A stretch of DNA of 64,000 bases from Prorocentrum cordatum (Eukaryota > Sar > Dinophyceae > Prorocentrales > Prorocentraceae): assembly GCA_963575745.1 (NCBI GenBank), contig CAUYUJ010012736.1, positions 167,001-231,000 on the forward strand, in the 5' to 3' direction. This document shows, piece by piece, positions 57,329 to 64,000 of this stretch. The translations under genes were made by a program, and so were the position numbers. Numbering within the stretch: the stretch's first letter is position 1; every line of letters starts with the position of its first letter. Under the pieces are notes generated by a model, which was not told the DNA's origin, made no database searches, and saw only the letters and a program-made list of their open reading frames with translations.

Positions 57329-58900
57329 ACACGTTTCGTGCCCCACGGGGAGCTTCACTCATGGCCTCAGTGGGCGTGCTGGGATGGCGTCCCCACGCTC
57401 GTTTCGACACACCACTCACACGTTTCGTGCCCCACAGGGAGTTGAACCGATGGCCAGAGCGGGCGTGCTCGCATGGCGTCCCCCGCCAATTTCGGCAAAC
57501 CCTTACAGAGCAGTGTTTAATACATGGAATTTCTGAAAATATCGGATGTTTCATACATGATAAGTTTAAGAATGAATTCGTGCACGAACTCATCGTTGCT
57601 TCTAATACTAAATCCCTGAATTTTGTTATACATGATCCGCACGCGGAGAATGTATTAAAAAACGACACTGTACACGCGCGTCGTGCCCCACAGGGAGCTC
57701 CACCGATGGCCCGAGCGGGCGTTCTCACATGGCGTCCCACCGCCCACTTCGGCACAGACCCTTTTGATCCGCGGGTCGAGAGCGAGCCTCTTCCGGTCGA
57801 AACTAAGCGGGCCGCGCACAGCTTTAATTGACAGAGGGAGGAAAACAGAAGGCGGGGCCTCACGTCAAGGCCAAGAGAGGGCAAAGCCCCAGGATCAGGC
57901 GGTGCCGCAGGCGAAGTGCATGCAAAGGAACGCCTTGTACAGGAACCCGGAACCCACTTCGGCACACACCTCACGCGTCTCGTGCCCCACATGGAGCTCC
58001 ACTTGTGGCCCCACTGGGCGTGCTCGCACGGCGATCAAGCGCACCCCATCACGCGCCTCGTGGCCCTACAGGAAGCTCCACCTGTGCATGTATGGTCGCG
58101 GGCTCCGGGCCCACGGGCCCCACACCCCAGATGGGATGGGTCTCAGGGTCCTCGGGCCGCCCCCCCCCAGATGGGAAGGGGGGGGGAGAGGAGGAGGAGG
58201 AGGAGGAGGAGGAGGAGGAGGAGGAGGAGGAGGAGGAGGAAGAGGAGGAGGACGACGAAGACGACGACTGCGACGACGACGACTACGAAGACACCGTCCG
58301 CTCCTGCTCCCTGAAGCACCGGAACACAACGCCACACCCAGAAGGAGGCGACGACGGTGAAGTCACCGTCGACGACGATGTTCCTTTTCCTCCTCCCCCC
58401 ATCCGCCTCTCCATCCCTCCCTCCTCGTTTTTGGCCCTCTCTTCCTTACCTTGCTCCCCCCTCCCGCTTCCTCTCCCCAACACGCCACGCCCACGCCCAC
58501 AGGGGGGGGGGGGGCATCGCGCGGGGGGGGGGGGGGGCGATGGCATTAGCAGTGGGGGGGGGGGTGCCAAACCCTCGACCATGTATGGCCCCAGCGGCGG
58601 TGCTCGCATGGCGCCGCCGCGCCCATTTTGGCATACCCCTCGAACGTTTCACCCCTCCCAGGGAGCTCCATCTTGGGCCGTAGGGGGTGCGTTCGCATGG
58701 TCCCGCCGTGCGCATTTCCGCACACCCATCGCACGTATCGTGCCCCACAGGGAGCTCCACCTACGGGCCAAGTGGACGTGCTCGCACGGCGCCGCGCCCA
58801 AACATGGTCTGTGATTCCCAAAGGGATTCCAGCTACTTCACAGCATTTCGCCGCCGCGCTCATCTCGGCACACTCGTCACGCGGATAGTTCCCCATAGGA
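56930..58900 (+). repeat. 89-bp tandem array
   Basis: Units start near 56,939, 57,029, 57,118 and 57,206 and contain GCTCGCATGGCGTCC, TTCGGCACACCCCTCACACG and TTTCGTGCCCCACAGGGAGC. The array is interrupted by a CA tract (57,241-57,327), an AT-rich insertion (57,500-57,675) and a GGA tract (58,178-58,255), and resumes in degenerate form to about 58.9 kb. A relative of one unit is at 1,005-1,040. Confidence 0.85.
57241..57327 (+). repeat. CA dinucleotide tract
   Basis: About 43 uninterrupted CA units inside the 89-bp array. Confidence 0.97.
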
Positions 58901-59504
58901 AGCCACACCTCTTGTGGAAGACGATTAATGAAGAGGAGGCATGTTGCCAAATAATTTCCAGATGTCTGAAACATGTTTCAAGCATGTCGTTCACGTGCTG
59001 AAGCATGAGCCAAACAGTATTCGAACAAAGACATGGATAGTTCAATTACATAACGGTTAGAGTGCCAATTTTCATGGCATCCACAGACTATGGCATGACG
59101 CGTGTGATGAAGCGCGCGGCGCTGCTACTCGCGCTAATCATTATTCAAATTATCCTCACTTTTCTCCCTGCCCTAATCCTGCTACGTGTCGCGTTCATCG
59201 TTGTTTTCCTTATGCCAGACCGATGTGTGAGAGTGCGTGCGTGAATAGGGGACATTGTTCGCGGTCTGACCGTCTTTGGCGAAATTGTCAGGGATGTGGC
59301 AGATCTTTTGACGTGTTCCCCTTTATTGAGCCGCCCTGCTCATACTTGCCTCTCGTTTGGATGGGGTAGGGTTTATCGCCAAGCTGATGTTGTTGCCTCC
59401 CGGGGGCCTCGCCGAGCCACTTGACCGCAGAAGACTGCTCGGGATGAACAGCTGGCGGAACGGGCCGGGGCTTCCGAGGAGCCCGCATGGAACCAAATCA
59501 AGAC

Positions 59505-59661
59505 TTAGGTCGGGCGTGTCCTCCTACATGCGGAGTTTGGACGAACAAATAAAATGGTCAGAAAATAATCAAGACAATGCCCAAAAATAGTGAACGAATC
59601 GCCCCCACCCTACTTTTTTTTATGTTTGCATATTCCTCCTGTAGCGGGACATGCCCGACTT
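59505..59661. mobile_element. Family B inverted-repeat element, copy 5
   Basis: A 157-bp element TTAGGTCGGGCGTGTCC..GACATGCCCGACTT with an exact 10-bp duplication AAATCAAGAC at 59,495-59,504 and 59,662-59,671. The left end carries AG-GT, a consensus-like splice donor. Confidence 0.87.
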
Positions 59662-60169
59662 AAATCAAGACGCCGGATGTCTGAGGCCACCGCAGCGCTG
59701 CGGCAAGACGACGGCAAGATGAGGATAAACTTCCCGTGTGAGCGACGATCAAAGCAAGGTCCTTACGCGAGATGACACAGCGACGTTACGCGGCTGCTTA
59801 CGCAGGCCTCCGGCGCGGCACGCCACATTGGAGACGAGGGCGCCGACGCGCAACCTTACGCGGGCAGCTTACGCGCGAATGTCGGCGCAAACGATACCGT
59901 TTGTTTGCCTCGCTCATGTGTCTGAAGAACGTGTCGGGCACCGCGGCCGGTGCAAGAGAGCCCCGGAACGCCATCGGCGCCTCGACCAAATCGAGGCGGC
60001 CAATGTGTCGTCACTACCTGCGTCTGGTAGCTGGACTCCGTCCTGGTGGCCGTCCGAAAAAGAAATTGCCCTGGGGAAGGGGTCGAGCGGCCCTGTGGCG
60101 CTCGACGCGAAAGGAGCGAAGCGCCGGAAAGCACGTCGAGGCGTGCCAGAATGCAACGTACTGTCTCTG

Positions 60170-60296
60170 GCCGTCGCTCGGACGTCCATTTCCCGTGCGT
60201 TTTTCGGTTTCGTGCGTGTTTTTGTTTGCTCGATGATTCAGGATGATCCTTGCTGGTTCTCGCCGAGAAAAAATGCACACGTCCGAGCGATGCCAA
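60170..60296. mobile_element. Family C hairpin element, copy 3
   Basis: CCGTCGCTCGGACGTCCATT and ACACGTCCGAGCGATGCC ends; interior diverged but alignable (CGTGCGTTTTTCGGTTTCG). Confidence 0.72.
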
Positions 60297-60369
60297 GGTC
60301 TGGTAGGGTTTTTGTAATCCTCCAGTGGGCCCCCCTCTCGAAATCGCACCTCACCGCGCGCCCCTGCCA

Positions 60370-60905
60370 TGGGTCCCTGGGCGGCCATGACGCCTCCCTG
60401 GGGCGACGGCCCAGGAGGCCCCCAAAACGGTCCAAGAGGGCCCCGAGCCGCCGAACGATCGTTCGAAGACGCCCAAGATGGTTTCAAGATGGCGCAAGAG
60501 GCTTCCAAGGCGCCGCAAGAGGCTTCCTAAAGGCCCAAATCACCAAGTCTCCTTAACGCTTTTCTTGGATGGTGGCGTTCTCGCCTTGTCGGCTTTCCGA
60601 CGCTCGGAGACGGCCCAAGAGGCCCCCTTTTCGGCTTTCTGACGCTCCATCCAAGATGGCCCGACAGGCCCACAAGACAACCCCAAACAGCCCAAGACGC
60701 CTCCAAGAAGGCCTCAAGACGGCCTAAGAGCGCCCCGAGACGGTCGGATGCGCCCAAGACGGCCAAAAAGGACCCGCCCCAGAGAGGGAACGCGGACCGA
60801 AAATCCGAGCCTTCCACCCCGCGGGGCCCCCAGGAGGCCCAAACAGGCGCCCAAGACGACACAAGAGGCCCCCAAGAGGCCCCAAGTGGCCCCCGAGCCG
60901 CGGGC
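60370..60905 (+). repeat. CCAAGAGGCC array
   Basis: Same family, including the linked TTTCTGACGCTCCATCCAAG block. Confidence 0.8.
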
Positions 60906-60990
60906 AGTGGAAACACCGACGCAGTGTGAAGGGATGGCTAGGAGGGGGTAGGATGTCAGTCCGTTGCGCGAGCGCACCTCTCGTGGGTCC

Positions 60991-61548
60991 CCTCCACAAT
61001 TACTCAATATGAATACTACTCTCCCTCTTCCCCTGATGACGGCCTGGGAGTGTCCGACACCCCCCCCGCGTACGGTTTTTTACACACAGGTTTCCCGGGA
61101 GTTGGGTTTTCGCCTGCATGTTTTTCAAAATGCTGCTCTCGCTGAGGCGCCGGCCTCATTTTCGGGCCCCGCTCGTTCCGAATCGTGCTCCCGCTGCAGC
61201 GCTGGCTCATTTCCGTGCTTCTGCTCGTTCCGAATCGTGCTCCCGCTGCAACGCTGGCCTCATTTCCGCGCTTCCGCTAGTTTCGACTCCTGCTCCCGCT
61301 GCAGCGCTGGCGTCATTTCCCGTGCCATGCCACGGCATGCACTGCAATGCTAGGTTGATGCTACGCTTTGCAGTGCTCTTCTACGCCATGCCAGGCCGTG
61401 CTATACAATGCATCGCGTACCCATCATTGCCCTGCTCGACATCCAACTGAGCGAGTAGAGAGGGGATCTGCGCCATGGTAAGGGATGAGAGGGAGGGGTA
61501 GGATGTCAGATATGACGCAAGCGCACCTAGCTTGTCCTCTCCCTCCTC
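60991..61548 (-). repeat. Right arm of the long inverted duplication
   Basis: Inverse copy of 48,290-49,020: CTCAATATGAATACTACTCT at its left and CGCACCTAGCTTGTCC at its right. The middle (61,330-61,470) differs from the partner. Confidence 0.8.
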
Positions 61549-61559
61549 CCCCCCTGCTC

Positions 61560-62800
61560 CTCGACTGCAGGCTCGGAGGTATTTCTTCGAACGCCACACC
61601 AGGGCCCCGACAACACCCGAAAGACAAATGACAGCTTCTGCGTCCAAGCCCCTCCGCATCAGTGGACGCGCGGTCCGAACGCCCCCCCCTCCCACTCATG
61701 AAATTCTGAACAAGCTTGCGCCAGCGAGGGGTCCCTGGGGTTATCCACTCCTTGAACTAAGAATTCATTCCCGAGAGTGGACGGACCCTGGTTTTGGGCG
61801 ATTCTGCCTGAGACGTCCTTACGGTCTGCCTGGTTTGGCCACTGATTTGGCCCCGCGTTCTACCTGACATGTCCTCGAAATTTGTTTGGTTTGGCCCTGG
61901 TTTGGTCTGGTTGCGCCTGTTTCAGCTTGAGACCTCCTCGCAGTTTGCCAGTTCTGGGTCTGGTTTGGCATGGTTTCGGCCCTGCTCCGCCTGAAACGTC
62001 CTCACAATGTGCGGTAATGAGTCGGACAGGCAGACCGCACAAGAGAACTCATCGCGGGACACACTGGGATGTGCCACGTTTCCTTCGACACTGACTGAGT
62101 GAAACACACAGACCGTGGTATTTGCGTAAAAACCGAAGTAATGACACTGTGCGTAATGAAGACACATTGTGGTCCACAAAAAACACGGCTGCACTACAAA
62201 ATGACAGGCGGAGTTTCTCTGGCGCGTCCATGTGCAGGTCCACAGTCGCCTTCTGAAGGCCTGGAGTGGACCGGAGGCGCCAACGCGTTCCTCAAGGAAC
62301 GCCGTGCCACGCCCGAGAAGAAACTGGTTTGCACCCTCATTCCCAACACGCTGTGAATCGGCATGGGCGCGTGTGGCGGCGTTCGGAGAAAACCTTTCCG
62401 AGCCTAATCAGGCTCGGAAATATATTTCTCCTCACGCCACACCAGAGCCCCAACAACACCCGGAAGACAAATGGTAACTTCTGCGCCCAACCCGGTCCGC
62501 ATCAACTGACGTGGGGTCCAAAGACCCCCCACCATAAAATTCTAAACGGGCTTCCGCGAAGTGGGATGTGCCACGTTTCCTCCGACACTGAATGGTTTCT
62601 TGGCACAGGCCGTGGCGGGTGTGTGGAACCCGAAATAATGGCACTGTGTGCAATGAAGACCCCCTGTAGTCCACCTGAAGCACGGCTGCGCTACGAAATG
62701 ACGAGCGGAATTTGCGCGAACATTCCCAACATGCTGTGGACCGGCATGGGCAGGTGCGGCGGCGTGAAGAGAAAGCCTGTCCGATCCTGCTGAGGAGAAA
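61560..62800 (+). repeat. Interleaved direct duplications
   Basis: CGCCACACCAG..CAACACCCG at 61,593-61,618 recurs at 62,435-62,462. GGGATGTGCCACGTTTCCT at 62,067 recurs at 62,562, and GAAATGACRRGCGGA blocks at 62,196 and 62,695. A separate 70-bp unit with CTGAGACGTCCT and TGGTTTGG repeats three times at 61,800-62,010. Confidence 0.75.
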
Positions 62801-62952
62801 AACACACACAAACTCCATAAGCGACACATTCTCTGAGGTCCGCACGGCGCCGGAGAGGCGCCGCCACGGGGGGGTCGGCGCCGACCCAAGACGTCCGCGC
62901 GGACCTCCGAGAGACCACGGTGGGGTCGTCGGAGAAGGAACCCTTGGATAAG

Positions 62953-63139
62953 TCGGGAGCGGCCAAGAGGGGGGTGTCCAAGAGGGGGGGGGGGGGGGCA
63001 AATCATGACCGTCATGTGCGCGGCCCGCGGGGGGCCTAATGAAATAAGAAGAGGCGCCTTAAAATCTGGGGACATATCATAGCCCCCGCCATGGTATCCA
63101 CCCCCCCCTAGTCATCACCCCCCTCTTTTCCGCCCCCGA
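62953..63139. mobile_element. Family H element, copy 2
   Basis: A 187-bp element TCGGGAGCGG..CCGCCCCCGA with an exact 5-bp duplication ATAAG at 62,948-62,952 and 63,140-63,144. A left-half relative occurs at 20,277-20,400. Confidence 0.82.
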
Positions 63140-63478
63140 ATAAGGAAGCCAGGGTCTGGAAGCTGGCGGAACTCCCATCGAGGCTTGGCCATGGATACCA
63201 CCACCGCCCTCATCAGACAAGGAATCTCTCCCAGGGTCTGCAGAATCCTGGGCGCCTTCCTTAACGAGCGCCCCCACCGTATGCCCATGCCGTCCCAGAC
63301 ATGCGGCGTCCAGATTTTTTCAGTACGGCGTCCCCGGAAGCCCCGACCCTTTCCCATGGGCCGGCTTTTTTCATCCTGAGCCGTCGCTTGACGCTCCCGA
63401 GGGCCGGCGAGGGCCCGCATGGGTCGAAAATAGCGAGAAACCTGCCGTCCTGAATTTTCAACGACGCGATCGCGTCTG

Positions 63479-63616
63479 CTGGGATGACCGTGGGGGTTCT
63501 AACTGGATAGGGGGGTTACAAGTGGATGCCAAGGTGGGTTGTATCTGGCCCAACCTGGCTTATATGTGGAATACAAATTCCCCGAGTGGCTTCAGAAACC
63601 CCCACGGTCATCCCAG
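63479..63616. mobile_element. Family F element, copy 3 (138 bp)
   Basis: CTGGGATGACCGTGGGGGTT at the left and AACCCCCACGGTCATCCCAG at the right, a nearly perfect terminal inverted repeat, flanked by TG on both sides. It ends 54 bp from kinase exon 1. Confidence 0.8.
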
Positions 63617-63669
63617 TGGGGCCTCTCCCTTCGATCATCCGCTCCCCCCCCCCCCCCCCCGGGAGACAC

Positions 63670-63711
63670 CTGCCGGCTGACGTACTTGATCTCGCTGAAC
63701 GACAGGCCGTG
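63670..63711 (-). CDS. Kinase exon 1 seen here: helix alphaD-alphaE start (HGLSFSEIKYVSRQ)
   Basis: The minus strand reads HGLSFSEIKYVSRQ over 42 nt, phase 0 at both ends. It is preceded by GTCGAG (AG acceptor) and followed by GTGTCTCC (canonical GT donor). In CMGC kinases this block is the end of helix alphaD and the start of helix alphaE, directly before the catalytic loop. It joins without a shift to LLDATGHLHKHG at 56.5 kb, giving the usual YxxRQLLDAxxHLHxHG pattern. The exon sits 54 bases from an inverted-repeat element at 63,479-63,616. Upstream exons (N-lobe, hinge) are outside the window. Without its partner exons this fragment would be too short to call. Confidence 0.8.
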
Positions 63712-64000
63712 CTCGACCCCGGGGGGGGGGGGGACGGAGGGCGGGCACGGGCACGTCCCCGAGGGCTCGGCGGGCGAGTGCGTGCCTCCAGCTCCCCCCT
63801 TCGGGGATGGACAGACCCCCCTTTAGTCAAACGTGGTTTAGTGAAAACGACCTGGGGCCTGAACCTGGCAGGCGCAAGCCTGGAAAATGGCGGCCGCGGC
63901 GCCCTCTCGAGAACCGAAACCGGACAATTCACTCATCGACGTGTCAGGGTAGGAGGTCTGTCCACACCCGACCCCTGACATGTGTGTTTTTGTTCAGTTG

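Noticed and set aside
56930-58900. CRISPR-like array reading of the 89-bp repeats
   Set aside because: Units are contiguous and diverged, without constant repeats and unique spacers, in a eukaryotic context.
59062-59244. 60-residue hydrophobic frame resembling a small membrane protein
   Set aside because: Short, isolated, no homologue recognised and no splice or start context; chance in a T-rich stretch is likely.

Overview
The window is nuclear DNA of a GC-rich, repeat-saturated eukaryote, most likely a dinoflagellate; a high-GC genome such as Prorocentrum is the best single guess, inferred and not proven. The reasons are: coding sequence cut into exons of 32-91 bases inside introns of several kilobases; splice donors that mix GT with GC and GA while acceptors stay AG; many short hairpin elements with terminal inverted repeats and target-site duplications; and a decayed LINE of endonuclease plus reverse-transcriptase type. 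I see no prokaryotic operon, tRNA, rRNA or CRISPR array. Almost every long open frame is an artefact of CCT/GGA, CAG, GTG, CATA or CTCACT repeats.

The one clear gene is on the minus strand and spans nearly the whole window. Ten small exons, read from 63.7 kb down to 4.7 kb, give in correct order the consecutive blocks of a CMGC (CDK-like) protein kinase C-lobe: helix alphaD/E (63.7 and 56.5 kb), catalytic loop HRDLATKN (52.2 kb), DFG (45.3 kb), the YRAIE segment with DVWA (36.6 kb), GCIFAE (24.8 kb), QPFFGG (20.5 kb), EIFTILGRP (16.4 kb), DLL (8.7 kb) and CPADRIS..HPFF (4.7 kb). Reading phase agrees at every junction except one, between 45.3 and 36.6 kb, where a micro-exon seems to be missing. 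About 0.57 kb of exon lies in 59 kb of gene. The ATP-binding N-lobe must lie beyond 64 kb, and C-terminal exons may lie before position 1.

The rest of the window is intron. 1-4.7 kb: GGA tract, AGCAT satellite, short minisatellites. 4.8-16 kb: CCT tracts, insertion-like elements of several families, coding-like scraps and a CTCACT-ATCGAT satellite interrupted by a 213-bp element. 16-25 kb: GTG tract, hairpin elements, CCAAGAGGCC arrays, a 0.7-kb CCT tract. 25-32 kb: hairpins and a satellite field with about 250-bp higher-order units. 32-36 kb: a frameshifted coiled-coil-type pseudogene. 36-39 kb: two opposed tetranucleotide arrays. 40-45 kb: small inverted-repeat elements and the LINE relic. 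45-64 kb: more elements, a 125-bp and an 89-bp tandem array, and an inverted duplication joining 48.3-49.0 kb to 61.0-61.5 kb.

At least nine families of 100-290 bp elements with inverted ends are present, several with exact target duplications, one with a readable empty site, and one with an AG-GT start that could serve as a splice donor. A giant, intron-dominated kinase gene acting as a landing field for introner-like elements is the main result.
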